A stretch of DNA of 64,000 nucleotides, taken from contig CAWUUH010000005.1 of NCBI GenBank assembly GCA_963925735.1, forward strand, positions 124,001 through 188,000. Direction: 5' to 3'. Under the pieces are notes generated by a model that was not told the DNA's origin, ran no database searches, and worked only from the letters and a program-made list of their open reading frames with translations. Made by a program: the position numbers and the translations under genes. Every line of letters starts with the position of its first letter. Position 1 is the first letter of the stretch. This DNA comes from UBA4582 sp013204195 (GTDB lineage Bacteria > Pseudomonadota > Gammaproteobacteria > Pseudomonadales > Azotimanducaceae). Of the stretch, positions 36,847 to 46,380 are shown piece by piece.

Positions 36847-37711
36847 GAAACGGGGGCTTGGACGCGGCCTGGACGCCCTGCTGGGCGCACAGAACAAATC
36901 GCCTGTTGGTGAGCCAATCGATATTGGCCAGCGCTTGGATGAGATCCCTGTGGAATGGATTCGACCGGGTAAATATCAGCCTCGAAAGATTATGGACGAG
37001 GAGGCGCTGCAGGAGCTGGCGGCCTCCATCAAGGCTCAGGGGCTGATGCAGCCCATCGTACTGCGCTCGGTGGGTGTTGAACGCTATGAAATCATTGCCG
37101 GCGAACGCCGTTGGCGGGCAGCTCAGTTAGCCGGGATGGACAAAATTCCCGCAGTCATCCGCGAAGTCAATGACGAGGCGGCGGTCGCGATGTCGCTGAT
37201 TGAGAATATTCAACGCGAAGATTTGAATCCCATGGAAGAGGCGCTCGCTTTGCAACGCCTGGTGGATGAGTTTGAATTAACCCACCAACAGGTTGCCGAT
37301 GCCGTAGGGAAAAGCCGAACCGCCGTGACCAATTATCTTCGGTTGAGCCATTTGGGCGGTGAGGTGGCACAAATGCTCGGCAATGGCGATATTGAAATGG
37401 GCCATGCGCGAGCATTACTGACGCTTTCTACAGATCTTCAGGTTCGTGCGGCGCGGGAAATTGTTGCACAACATTTGAATGTGAGGCAGGCAGAAGCTCT
37501 GGTTCGACAGTTGTTAGCTGGCCCGAAGACCGACAAGACGGCGGTTCGAACTGATACAGATACTAAACAGCTGGAAAACCGTCTGACCAACAAGCTGGGC
37601 CAGCCCGTCAATATCCAACATTCGGCCAAGGGCAAGGGCAAACTAGTGATCAAGTACAATAGTCTAGATGAGCTCGATGGTATTCTTAGTCGCTTTGGAG
37701 AGCTTGAATAA
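36836..37711 (+). CDS. parB: Chromosome partitioning protein ParB (Spo0J)
   Basis: parS-binding CTP-dependent clamp that spreads around the origin. The 291-residue protein has the conserved N-terminal RGLGRGLDALLG (ParA-interacting), the CTP-binding GERRWRAAQLAG, the IENIQREDLNPMEEA box, an HTH (HQQVADAVGKSRTAVTNYLR) and a C-terminal dimerisation domain. The second ATG (36836) is chosen because the GGAG at 36826-36829 is six bases before it and directly abuts the first ATG (36830). Overlaps parA by 11 bases. Confidence 0.97.
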   Translation: MVARKRGLGRGLDALLGAQNKSPVGEPIDIGQRLDEIPVEWIRPGKYQPRKIMDEEALQELAASIKAQGLMQPIVLRSVGVERYEIIAGERRWRAAQLAGMDKIPAVIREVNDEAAVAMSLIENIQREDLNPMEEALALQRLVDEFELTHQQVADAVGKSRTAVTNYLRLSHLGGEVAQMLGNGDIEMGHARALLTLSTDLQVRAAREIVAQHLNVRQAEALVRQLLAGPKTDKTAVRTDTDTKQLENRLTNKLGQPVNIQHSAKGKGKLVIKYNSLDELDGILSRFGELE

Positions 37712-37795
37712 GGCAGTTTAAGGCGGCTCGAATAGGCCCCACGGCCAAAAAACTCGTCTTAAACCTAAAAAATCGGTTTTTCCGGTGATCGAACG

Positions 37796-37824
37796 TTGAA
37801 TGGTCACGGCTATATCTCTATACT
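37796..37824 (+). promoter_or_regulatory. Sigma70-type promoter for the atp operon
   Basis: TTGAAT (37796-37801), a 17-base spacer and TATACT (37819-37824) lie 55 bases before the atpI start, in the parB-atpI gap. It is the only convincing promoter before the ATP synthase genes. Confidence 0.7.
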
Positions 37825-37878
37825 CTGCCTCCGCAATACATAGGGCGCTTTGTACAAGAGCCTCGGAGCCTACGCGGT

Positions 37879-38277
37879 ATGAAGATTGGACATCCAATGA
37901 GTCTAATTGGGCGTAACCCCGTATATAGAATTGTGATCGCGCAACTACTGGTAACGTTGCTGTTGGCCCTGGTGGGCTTGGTGATTGATTGGGTCTACGC
38001 TTACTCAATGGCCCTTGGTGGGCTGGTCAGCGCCCTCCCCAGTAGCTTTATGGCATGGCGCTTGAATCGACAGGAAATTAATCCTGCGCTAGCATTCAAA
38101 ACCATGGTGGTTGGTGAAGTAGGGAAATTAGTACTCACGGCGCTGATGTTTGCTGCCGTGTTTGGTTGGGTTAAGCCGCTGAACATTCCGGTGTTTTTTG
38201 CGGCATTGGTTCTGGCTATGATGCTGAATGTGATCGTCCCGTTGGTCGATCGCCAGCCCCATAACCAGCAGACTTAA
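37879..38277 (+). CDS. atpI: ATP synthase subunit I (AtpI)
   Basis: Accessory inner-membrane protein that assists assembly of the c-ring. The 132-residue protein has four hydrophobic segments and the family-typical GGLVSALPSSFMAWR. An ATG six codons later (37897) is an alternative start; neither has a strong ribosome-binding site. First gene of the ATP synthase operon. Confidence 0.9.
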   Translation: MKIGHPMSLIGRNPVYRIVIAQLLVTLLLALVGLVIDWVYAYSMALGGLVSALPSSFMAWRLNRQEINPALAFKTMVVGEVGKLVLTALMFAAVFGWVKPLNIPVFFAALVLAMMLNVIVPLVDRQPHNQQT

Positions 38278-38303
38278 TAGATTTTTGCTGAGAACAGACG
38301 AGT

Positions 38304-39137
38304 ATGGCAGGCGAAGACCAGACTTCCGGTGAATATATACAGCACCATATTACTAACCTGACCTATGGTCAGTTCCCTAATGGTGGCTGGGGGCTCGCCC
38401 ATACCCCAGAAGAAATTAAGAGTATGGGGTTTTTGGCTATCCATGTTGACACCATGCTGTGGTCGCTAATTACGGGGTTTGCGTTCCTAGCGATCTTTAT
38501 TATCGCAGCACGGAATGTGACATCGGCCGTTCCCGGCACCTTGCAAAATCTTTGTGAAATGGTGGTTGAATTTGTCGAAGACAATATTCGGCAGGTATTT
38601 GGTACACGCCCGAATCCAATCATAGGACCATTGTCATTAACGATCCTGGTCTGGGTGTTCTTGATGAACCTCATGGACCTGATTCCTATCGATTTTGTGC
38701 CCTGGGTAGCGCACGCGGCCGGCATCAACTACTTCAAGATTGTCGCCACCACTGATCCCAATGCCACGTTGGGCATGGCGCTGGGTGTTTTTGCTCTGGT
38801 GCTTTACTACAATATTAAGATCAAAGGGCCAATCAAATTTGGTGCCGGGCTGTTCACTCACCCCATTCCCCATTGGAGTATGTACTGGTTCAATATTATT
38901 CTTGAAACGGTAGATATGATTGCCAAGCCTTTGTCTCATGGGCTGCGACTATTCGGTAATATGTATGCTGGCGAAATGATTTTCATCCTCATCGCCTTGC
39001 TACCCTTTTACGCACAATGGACCCTGTCACTACCTTGGGCCATCTTCCATATTCTAATCATTAGCCTTCAGGCGTTTGTCTTTATGATCTTAACAATCGT
39101 GTACTTGAGTCAAGCACACGAGACTGGCGAGCACTGA
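38304..39137 (+). CDS. atpB: ATP synthase F0 subunit a
   Basis: Proton-channel subunit. The 277-residue membrane protein carries the essential arginine in HGLRLFGNMYAGEM, plus the upstream FLMNLMDLIPIDFVP. The length and number of helices fit gammaproteobacterial subunit a. It follows atpI by 26 bases. Confidence 0.97.
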   Translation: MAGEDQTSGEYIQHHITNLTYGQFPNGGWGLAHTPEEIKSMGFLAIHVDTMLWSLITGFAFLAIFIIAARNVTSAVPGTLQNLCEMVVEFVEDNIRQVFGTRPNPIIGPLSLTILVWVFLMNLMDLIPIDFVPWVAHAAGINYFKIVATTDPNATLGMALGVFALVLYYNIKIKGPIKFGAGLFTHPIPHWSMYWFNIILETVDMIAKPLSHGLRLFGNMYAGEMIFILIALLPFYAQWTLSLPWAIFHILIISLQAFVFMILTIVYLSQAHETGEH

Positions 39138-39198
39138 TTTAGAAGAAGCTGTAAAAACTATCACTTTATTTATTTTTTGAGCACAGCAGGAGTAGAGC

Positions 39199-39426
39199 AT
39201 GGAACAATCCTTAATTTATATCGCCGGCGGCATTTTGATGGGCCTTGGCGCAATTGGTAGTGGTGTTGGTATCGGCATTTTAGGCGGCAAGTACCTTGAA
39301 GGTGTTGCTCGTCAGCCAGAACTACAGCCTATGTTGATGACTCAGCTTTTTATCTCGCTGGCATTGGTCGACGCGGTACCGATTATTGCTGTTGGTATCT
39401 CTTTGTATATGATCTTTGCGGTATAA
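39199..39426 (+). CDS. atpE: ATP synthase F0 subunit c
   Basis: Ring-forming proteolipid of 75 residues in a two-helix hairpin. It has the glycine-rich first helix (GAIGSGVGIGILGG), the polar loop ARQPE and the proton-carrying carboxylate Asp58 in LVDAVPIIA. The residues around Asp58 are of the proton type; I see no Na+-binding Gln/Glu signature. Preceded by a good Shine-Dalgarno (CAGGAG). Confidence 0.98.
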   Translation: MEQSLIYIAGGILMGLGAIGSGVGIGILGGKYLEGVARQPELQPMLMTQLFISLALVDAVPIIAVGISLYMIFAV

Positions 39427-39498
39427 AAGCACGGCATTCGCGAATCATTTCCCGAACTTTATTTGCCGAACTTTATTTATCGAAATTCGAGGTGAAGT

Positions 39499-39969
39499 GT
39501 GACTATTAATTTAACGATGCTAGGTCAGCTGATATCGTTCGTGATGTTTGTCTTGTTCTGCATGAAATTTGTTTGGCCACCACTGACGCAAGCCATGCGC
39601 GAACGTCAAAAGGCGCTAGCAGAAGGCTTGGAAAAAGCCGTCCTGGCAGAAAAACAACTTGAGCTGGCGAATGATGCCGCGGCCGTAGAGTTAGATGCCG
39701 CTAAAAAGCAATCAGCAGAGTTGATTGCGCAAGCACGGCAGCGTGCCAATCAGATAGTCGAAGAAGCGAAGGGTCAGGCGACGGAAGAAGCCGATCGGAT
39801 CAAACTCGGTGCTCAGTCTGAAATCGATCAGGAAGTGAATCGGGCGCGGGAATCTTTGCGTGCCAGGGTCAGTGAACTGGCGATACAGGGCGCAGAACGG
39901 ATTCTTGAGAGCAGCGTGGATCAAGCGCGCCATCAAGAGATGTTGAACAAGCTCGCGGCGCAATTGTAA
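39499..39969 (+). CDS. atpF: ATP synthase F0 subunit b
   Basis: Peripheral-stalk subunit: one N-terminal membrane helix (about residues 5-25) followed by a long charged, alanine/glutamate-rich coiled coil to residue 156. Includes the conserved KFVWPPLTQAMRERQK just after the membrane. GTG start preceded by GAGGTGAAG. Confidence 0.97.
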   Translation: MTINLTMLGQLISFVMFVLFCMKFVWPPLTQAMRERQKALAEGLEKAVLAEKQLELANDAAAVELDAAKKQSAELIAQARQRANQIVEEAKGQATEEADRIKLGAQSEIDQEVNRARESLRARVSELAIQGAERILESSVDQARHQEMLNKLAAQL

Positions 39970-39981
39970 AGGCAACTGGAA

Positions 39982-40524
39982 ATGGCTGAGTCAGAAAATA
40001 CTACGATTGCTCGACCCTATGCCCGTGCTGCATTTTCGCAGGCGTTGGACGAAACTACTGGATTGGCCAACTGGTCCCGTATGTTGGCGGTACTGAGTGC
40101 AACAGTCGAAATGGCCCCAGTACGTAAAGCGTTGGATAACCCGCGTTTAACGACGGAACAAGAAGCCAGCTTGATCATTGGTTTGTTGGGTGACGAATTG
40201 TCTGACAAGGGTCAGAATTTCATCACGGTCTTGTCGACCTATGGTCGAATTGCCCTACTGCCGACGATCGCTGAAATTTTTGAGCTGTTGAAAGCGAACC
40301 ATGAGAAAACCATGGAGGTCACACTGACCAGTGCTTTCGAAGTCAGTGCCGAAGACAGTGAGAAACTATCAGAAGCATTAAAGAAGCGTTTACAGCGTGA
40401 TGTTCATTTGTCTGCGACAGTCGACAAGGCACTGCTAGGCGGCGTGATCATAAGAACTGAAGATACAGTGATAGATAATTCTGTTCGTGGCAAGCTCCAA
40501 AAGCTCGCTCAAGTACTGGGTTAA
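39982..40524 (+). CDS. atpH: ATP synthase F1 subunit delta
   Basis: Links the peripheral stalk to the top of F1. The 180-residue protein starts with the typical ARPYARAAFSQA and ends with the conserved GGVIIRTEDTVIDNSVRGKL. It lies 12 bases after atpF and 75 bases before atpA. Confidence 0.97.
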   Translation: MAESENTTIARPYARAAFSQALDETTGLANWSRMLAVLSATVEMAPVRKALDNPRLTTEQEASLIIGLLGDELSDKGQNFITVLSTYGRIALLPTIAEIFELLKANHEKTMEVTLTSAFEVSAEDSEKLSEALKKRLQRDVHLSATVDKALLGGVIIRTEDTVIDNSVRGKLQKLAQVLG

Positions 40525-40599
40525 CACCGGGTCGCAGGCGACACTGACAGAGATAGATATTAAACATAAACGATTTAACCTTTCCTTGGGGAACGGAGC

Positions 40600-42144
40600 A
40601 TGCAACAACTGAACCCGTCTGAAATCAGCGAGATCATCAAGCAACGCATTGAAAAGCTTGATATCTCTTCAGAAGCCCGGAACGAGGGCACCATCGTCAG
40701 CGTATCTGATGGTATTGTGCGAATTCATGGCCTTGCCGATGTCCAAAACGGCGAGATGATTGAATTTCCCGGTAACCTTTTTGGTTTTGCCTTGAACCTC
40801 GAGCGCGACTCTGTTGGCGCCGTTGTCCTAGGTGATTACAAAACCTTGCGCGAGGGGCAAACCGCTAAATGCACAGGTCGTATTCTGGAAGTGCCCACAG
40901 GACCGGAACTATTAGGCCGTGTGGTTGACGCTCTGGGGAACCCCATTGATGGTAAAGGCGCTTTGAATGCCAAAACCAGCTCTCCTGTTGAAAAGGTCGC
41001 GCCTGGTGTTATCGCCCGGCAGCACGTTGACCAGCCCGTACAAACCGGCCTTAAGTGTATCGATTCGATGATTCCTGTTGGACGTGGTCAGCGAGAGTTG
41101 ATCATTGGTGACCGACAGACCGGTAAGACTGCCATCGCCATCGATGCGATCATCAATCAGAAAGACTCCGGTATTAAGTGCGTTTATGTCGCAATCGGCC
41201 AAAAATTCTCATCGGTTGCCAACGTGGTTCGAACCCTTGAAGAACACGGCGCGATGGAAAACACCATTGTCGTGGTTGCTGGTGCAGCGGATCCTGCCCC
41301 TATGCAGTATATCGCTCCCTATTCGGGTTGTGCTATGGGTGAGTATTTCCGTGACATCGGTGAAGACGCACTGATCATCTATGATGACTTAACCAAGCAG
41401 GCTTGGGCTTATCGTCAAATCTCCTTGTTACTGCGTCGACCACCAGGCCGTGAGGCTTACCCAGGTGACGTATTTTATCTCCACTCCCGGTTGTTGGAGC
41501 GTGCGGCTCGTGTCAACCCTGCTTATGTTGAAGCGCAAACGAATGGCGCTGTGAAGGGTAAAACGGGTTCTTTGACCGCCCTACCCATCATTGAAACACA
41601 AGCTGGAGACGTATCAGCGTTCGTACCGACCAACGTAATTTCGATTACCGATGGACAGATTTTTCTTGAGAGCGACAAGTTTAATGCTGGCGAACGTCCC
41701 GCAATGAACCCAGGTATTTCAGTATCCCGGGTTGGTGGTGATGCGCAGGTTAAGTTCATGTCAAAAATCTCTGGTGGTATCAAGCTAGCGTTGGCTCAGT
41801 ATCGAGAGTTGGCAGCATTCTCCCAGTTCGCATCAGACCTTGATGATGCTACTCGACGTCAGCTTGAGCACGGTGAGCGAATCAATGAATTGATGAAGCA
41901 AAAGCAGTACGCACCCATGAACGTAGCTGAAATGGGCACGGTTTTATTTGCTGCCAACGAAGGTATGTTGCAGGACATCGCGGTTTCCAAGGTCTTGGAT
42001 TTTGAAACTGCTTTGATCTCCTATATGAACGCCGAGCACGCCGCCTTCATGCAGGAAGTTAATGAGAAAGGTGCTTACACGCCTGAAGTGATCGATGCCA
42101 TGCGTAAGGCGATCGAAACTTTTAAATCCACCCAGACCTGGTAA
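40600..42144 (+). CDS. atpA: ATP synthase F1 subunit alpha
   Basis: Non-catalytic nucleotide-binding F1 subunit. The 514-residue protein has the P-loop GDRQTGKTAIAID, the DDLTKQAWAYRQ region and the conserved RRPPGREAYPGDVFYLHSRL. Length matches the E. coli protein closely. A GGGGAACGGAGC ribosome-binding region precedes the ATG. Confidence 0.98.
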   Translation: MQQLNPSEISEIIKQRIEKLDISSEARNEGTIVSVSDGIVRIHGLADVQNGEMIEFPGNLFGFALNLERDSVGAVVLGDYKTLREGQTAKCTGRILEVPTGPELLGRVVDALGNPIDGKGALNAKTSSPVEKVAPGVIARQHVDQPVQTGLKCIDSMIPVGRGQRELIIGDRQTGKTAIAIDAIINQKDSGIKCVYVAIGQKFSSVANVVRTLEEHGAMENTIVVVAGAADPAPMQYIAPYSGCAMGEYFRDIGEDALIIYDDLTKQAWAYRQISLLLRRPPGREAYPGDVFYLHSRLLERAARVNPAYVEAQTNGAVKGKTGSLTALPIIETQAGDVSAFVPTNVISITDGQIFLESDKFNAGERPAMNPGISVSRVGGDAQVKFMSKISGGIKLALAQYRELAAFSQFASDLDDATRRQLEHGERINELMKQKQYAPMNVAEMGTVLFAANEGMLQDIAVSKVLDFETALISYMNAEHAAFMQEVNEKGAYTPEVIDAMRKAIETFKSTQTW

Positions 42145-42168
42145 AGGCTATAGCCGGACGAAAATGAT

Positions 42169-43032
42169 ATGGCTAATGCCAAAGAACTTCGAAAGCAAAT
42201 AGGCAGCATCAAGAATACGCAGAAAATTACCAGCGCGATGGAAATGGTCGCGGCGAGTAAAATGCGTAAAGCCCAGGAACGGATGTCTCGTGGCCGACCT
42301 TATTCCGACCATATTCGGGCGGTAATTGGCCACGTGGCGAACGCGTCTCCAGAATATCGTCATCAGTTTATGGCCGAGCGTGAGATCAAGCGGGTTGGCT
42401 ATATTATTGTTACTACGGATAAGGGCTTGTGTGGCGGCTTGAATGTCAACCTGCTCAAAGCCGCCTTGAAAGATATTAAGGTTTGGGTGGATCAAGGTAT
42501 TGAGGTCGATCTTTGCTTGATCGGCAATAAAGGCGCTCAATTCTTCCGCAGTTATGGTGGCAATGTCGTTGCTGCCAGCAGCCATGTCAGTGAAAATCCG
42601 GCGATGTCTGACTTGATTGGTAGTATTAAAGTCATGTTGGATGCGTTTGCAAGTGGCAAGGTGGATAAGATTATACTGGCCAACAATGTCTTCAAGAACA
42701 CCATGACCCAGGTGCCAACGCTGCGTCAACTGGTGCCATTGGATGCGATTAAAGAGCAAGGTGTGTCGGCCCATCGTTGGGATTATATCTATGAGCCGGA
42801 CGCGCGTCAGTTGATCGAAGGTTTGATTACCCGGTTTATTGAATCCCAGGTCTATCAGGCGGTGGTTGAAAACGTCGCCTGCGAGCAGGCCGCAAAGATG
42901 ATCGCGATGAAGAGTGCAACAGACAACGCCGGGGATCTGGTGGATGAGTTGCAGTTGATCATGAACAATGCCCGACAGGCAGCGATCACCCAGGAATTGT
43001 CAGAGATTGTTAGCGGTGCAGCAGCAGTTTAA
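42169..43032 (+). CDS. atpG: ATP synthase F1 subunit gamma
   Basis: Central rotor shaft. The 287-residue protein has the N-terminal KELRKQIGSIKNTQKITSAM helix, the Rossmann-like middle with TTDKGLCGGLN, and the C-terminal helix ending NNARQAAITQELSEIVSGA. All conserved ends are present, so it is complete. Confidence 0.98.
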   Translation: MANAKELRKQIGSIKNTQKITSAMEMVAASKMRKAQERMSRGRPYSDHIRAVIGHVANASPEYRHQFMAEREIKRVGYIIVTTDKGLCGGLNVNLLKAALKDIKVWVDQGIEVDLCLIGNKGAQFFRSYGGNVVAASSHVSENPAMSDLIGSIKVMLDAFASGKVDKIILANNVFKNTMTQVPTLRQLVPLDAIKEQGVSAHRWDYIYEPDARQLIEGLITRFIESQVYQAVVENVACEQAAKMIAMKSATDNAGDLVDELQLIMNNARQAAITQELSEIVSGAAAV

Positions 43033-43078
43033 TCTGCGGACACCATCAAAAAACGTTTGAGAGTAAGAGGATATAGCG

Positions 43079-44455
43079 ATGGGTAGCGGACGTATCGTAC
43101 AGGTAATTGGTGCGGTCATTGACGTTGAATTCCCGCGGGATGAAGTTCCCCAGGTTTATCACGCATTGGTCGTCGACGGTAATGGCCTGACTTTGGAAGT
43201 ACAGCAGCAGCTGGGCGACGGTATCGTGCGTACCATCGCTATGGGCAGTTCTGAAGGTATCGCCCGTGGACTCGGGGTCAGCAATACCGAGGAGCCAATT
43301 TCTGTGCCAGTGGGCGAAGCCACCTTGGGCAGAATCATGGACGTGTTGGGTCGCCCGATTGATGAGAAGGGGCCGATCGGTGAAACCATGCGTATGCCTA
43401 TTCATCGCAAGCCACCTTCATATGAAGAACAGGCCGGTGGTCGTGATCTGTTGGAAACTGGCGTTAAGGTCATCGACCTGATTTGTCCGTTTGCCAAAGG
43501 CGGTAAAGTGGGTCTGTTCGGTGGTGCTGGTGTTGGTAAGACCGTGACCATGCTTGAACTGATTAATAACATTGCTAGTGAGCATGCCGGTTTGTCCGTT
43601 TTTGCCGGCGTGGGAGAGCGAACTCGTGAGGGCAACGACTTCTATCACGAAATGCAGGACGCAGGCGTACTCGACAAGATTGCGATGGTATTTGGTCAAA
43701 TGAACGAGCCTCCAGGAAACCGCTTACGGGTTGCCCTCTCAGGTTTGACCATGGCTGAAAAATTCCGTGATGACGGTAAAGATGTACTGCTGTTTGTCGA
43801 CAACATCTATCGCTATACACTGGCGGGAACTGAAGTATCGGCCTTGTTAGGTCGTATGCCTTCCGCGGTAGGTTATCAGCCAACACTGGCTGAAGAGATG
43901 GGTGTACTGCAAGAGCGTATTACCACCACCAAGACTGGCTCTATCACATCGATCCAGGCGGTTTATGTACCGGCAGACGATTTGACTGACCCTTCACCAG
44001 CGACCACCTTTGCTCACTTGGACTCAACAGTGACGTTGTCTCGTGATATCGCTTCTCTGGGTATTTATCCGGCGGTTGATCCGCTTGATTCCACGTCTCG
44101 TCAGTTAGATCCGCTGGTCGTGGGTGAGGAACATTACAGTGTTGCTCAGCGCGTTAAGGGCGTACTGCAAAAATATAAAGAGCTGAAAGATATTATCGCG
44201 ATTTTGGGTATGGATGAATTGTCAGAAGAAGACAAGTTGACCGTATACCGAGCCCGAAAAGTCGCTCAGTTTTTCTCTCAGCCAATGCACGTCGCCGAGG
44301 TCTTTACGGGCCAGCCAGGGGTTTACGTTAACTTGGCAGATACCATCCGTAGCTTCAAAGGCATTCTCGACGGCGAATTTGATGATCTGCCCGAAGCTGC
44401 TTTCAGCATGGTTGGCAACATTGAGCAAGCGATTGAAAAAGCGAAGCGTTTATAA
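43079..44455 (+). CDS. atpD: ATP synthase F1 subunit beta
   Basis: Catalytic F1 subunit. The 458-residue protein has the P-loop GGAGVGKTVTMLELI, the catalytic glutamate in GVGERTREGND, FVDNIYRYTLAGTEVSALLG and the DELSEEDK motif. Very close to other gammaproteobacterial AtpD sequences. Confidence 0.98.
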   Translation: MGSGRIVQVIGAVIDVEFPRDEVPQVYHALVVDGNGLTLEVQQQLGDGIVRTIAMGSSEGIARGLGVSNTEEPISVPVGEATLGRIMDVLGRPIDEKGPIGETMRMPIHRKPPSYEEQAGGRDLLETGVKVIDLICPFAKGGKVGLFGGAGVGKTVTMLELINNIASEHAGLSVFAGVGERTREGNDFYHEMQDAGVLDKIAMVFGQMNEPPGNRLRVALSGLTMAEKFRDDGKDVLLFVDNIYRYTLAGTEVSALLGRMPSAVGYQPTLAEEMGVLQERITTTKTGSITSIQAVYVPADDLTDPSPATTFAHLDSTVTLSRDIASLGIYPAVDPLDSTSRQLDPLVVGEEHYSVAQRVKGVLQKYKELKDIIAILGMDELSEEDKLTVYRARKVAQFFSQPMHVAEVFTGQPGVYVNLADTIRSFKGILDGEFDDLPEAAFSMVGNIEQAIEKAKRL

Positions 44456-44479
44456 TCTCTCGTTAGAGGACTAGTTACC

Positions 44480-44899
44480 ATGGCATCAACTGTACATTGC
44501 AGTATCGTCAGCGCCGAGCTTGAGATTTTTTCGGGCATGGTCGAGATGGTTGTGGCCTCTGGGACCATTGGTGAGCTGGGTCTTTTTCCCGGCCACACGC
44601 CATTACTCAGTGGCGTCAAGCCAGGTCCGGTTCGATTGCGCTTGGAAGGCGGCGAAGAAGAGATTTTCTTCGCCTCTGGCGGCTATATTGAGGTTCAGCC
44701 GACGTCGATCACGATTCTTGCCGACACGGCGATCCGGGCTGATGATATCGATGAAGCGGCTGCCGTTGAAGCGCAGCAAAAAGCCGAACGGGAGCTTGCC
44801 GATAATCGTGCGGATATCGACTTTGGTCGTGTCAGTGCTGATCTTGCGGAGCAGGCAGCGATGTTGCGAACCATTCGCAAGTTTCGGGAGATGCGATAA
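44480..44899 (+). CDS. atpC: ATP synthase F1 subunit epsilon
   Basis: Regulatory subunit of the rotor. The 139-residue protein has an N-terminal beta-sandwich domain (SAELEIFSG, GELGLFPGHTPLLSG) and a C-terminal helical hairpin of about 50 residues that can inhibit ATP hydrolysis. Last gene of the operon; a strong terminator follows 46 bases later. Confidence 0.97.
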   Translation: MASTVHCSIVSAELEIFSGMVEMVVASGTIGELGLFPGHTPLLSGVKPGPVRLRLEGGEEEIFFASGGYIEVQPTSITILADTAIRADDIDEAAAVEAQQKAERELADNRADIDFGRVSADLAEQAAMLRTIRKFREMR

Positions 44900-44945
44900 G
44901 CGCGCTCGCCCTTCGATTGCTTGAATGTTGAAGAAGTTAAAATGA

Positions 44946-44971
44946 GGGTAGCGCGAGCTACCCTTTTTTTT
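44946..44971 (+). terminator. Rho-independent terminator of the atp operon
   Basis: GGGTAGC (44946-44952), loop GCGA, GCTACCC (44957-44963), then eight T residues (44964-44971). Textbook intrinsic terminator, placed between atpC and glmU. Confidence 0.95.
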
Positions 44972-45021
44972 GGGTTAAATGTCTATCCCTAGTGCCCCTA
45001 AGATCAGGTTAGAATGGCGTC

Positions 45022-46380
45022 ATGAAGACACTCGAAGTTTGTATACTGGCTGCCGGCATGGGCAGCAGAATGAAATCACCCCTGCCTAAAGTTCTCCACC
45101 CGTTGGCGGGCAGACCCATGCTCGGTCACTTGTTGGCCACGGTGGCGGAACTCAAACCCCATAAGGTTCATGTGGTGGTTGGCCAAGGCGCTGAGCAGGT
45201 TCGGGCGGCGTTTGCCGACCAAGATATTCAATGGGCTCTGCAAGCTGAGCAGCGGGGTACGGGCCACGCGGTTATGCAAGCACTACCAAAAGTTAGTGAT
45301 AACTCACTTCTGCTTATCCTTGCTGGCGACGGGCCATTGATCAGTGCGGACACCCTGCGGTCACTGCTGCAAAGCGCTGCGGCGCTGACGGTTCTGACCG
45401 TTGACCAAGCGGACCCTAGCCACTATGGGCGGATCATTCGTGATGATACGGGCGCGATCACCGAGATCGTTGAAGAACGAGATGCCACCCCTACGCAGCG
45501 CTTGATTCGTGAGGTGAATACCGGGGTTATGCTGGCTCAAGCCGATCTCCTTAAAACCTGGACCGCGAGCCTGACCACGGACAATGAACAAGGTGAATAC
45601 CTGCTGACGGATATCGTTGCCATCGCCACTAACGCCGGTCGACCCGTTAGCCCGGTGAAAGCTGAGGATCCGGGAGAGCTTCAAGGCATCAATAACTTTG
45701 CCCAATTGGCCGCTGCCGAACGCTATTGGCAGCGCCGTCGCGCCCATCAATTAATGTTGGCGGGGGTGCATCTGCCGGACCCTGAACGGATCGATATTCG
45801 GGGTGAGCTGATCACCGGTCGTAATGTTCATATTGATGTCAACTGTATCTTTGAGGGTCGTGTGGTGCTGGGTGATAACGTCCGTATTGGCCCGAACTGT
45901 GTTATCAGAGACGCCGAACTGGCGAATGATGTGCAGATTAAGGCCTTTACCATGCTTGAGGGTGCGCGCATCGGTACCCAAGGCCAGGTCGGCCCATACG
46001 CGCGCTTGCGACCGGGTACTCAATTGTTGAGTGACGCGCGCGTGGGTAATTTTGTAGAGATCAAAAACACCATTCTCGGTCAAGGCAGCAAGGCCTCACA
46101 CCTAAGTTACTTAGGCGATGCCATTATCGGTCAAGGGGTGAATATTGGCGCAGGCACAATTACCTGTAACTACGATGGGGTGAACAAGCACCAAACAGTG
46201 ATCGAAGACTTAGTGTTTGTCGGCTCCAATACGGCGTTAGTTGCCCCGATAACGATCGGAGCCGGCGCGACGCTGGCTGCCGGCTCAACCATCACGCGAG
46301 ATGTTAAACAAGGGCAGTTGGCGGTGGCTCGTGGTCGCCAGTCAGCTATCGATAACTGGCAAGGGCCCAGGGACAAGTAA
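45022..46380 (+). CDS. glmU: Bifunctional glucosamine-1-phosphate acetyltransferase / UDP-GlcNAc pyrophosphorylase
   Basis: Makes UDP-GlcNAc for peptidoglycan and LPS. The 452-residue protein has the N-terminal uridyltransferase domain (LAAGMGSRMKSPLPKVLHP, QRGTGHAV) and a C-terminal left-handed beta-helix with hexapeptide repeats, including YLGDAIIGQGVNIGAGTI and TCNYDG. Its stop is directly followed by the glmS ATG, joining the two consecutive amino-sugar genes. I could not find a clear promoter in the short stretch after the terminator. Confidence 0.98.
   Translation: MKTLEVCILAAGMGSRMKSPLPKVLHPLAGRPMLGHLLATVAELKPHKVHVVVGQGAEQVRAAFADQDIQWALQAEQRGTGHAVMQALPKVSDNSLLLILAGDGPLISADTLRSLLQSAAALTVLTVDQADPSHYGRIIRDDTGAITEIVEERDATPTQRLIREVNTGVMLAQADLLKTWTASLTTDNEQGEYLLTDIVAIATNAGRPVSPVKAEDPGELQGINNFAQLAAAERYWQRRRAHQLMLAGVHLPDPERIDIRGELITGRNVHIDVNCIFEGRVVLGDNVRIGPNCVIRDAELANDVQIKAFTMLEGARIGTQGQVGPYARLRPGTQLLSDARVGNFVEIKNTILGQGSKASHLSYLGDAIIGQGVNIGAGTITCNYDGVNKHQTVIEDLVFVGSNTALVAPITIGAGATLAAGSTITRDVKQGQLAVARGRQSAIDNWQGPRDK

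Noticed and set aside
45010..45015. TAGAAT as a -10 box for glmU
   Set aside because: No -35 partner at the right distance, and transcription would start at the ATG itself; I leave the glmU promoter unassigned.
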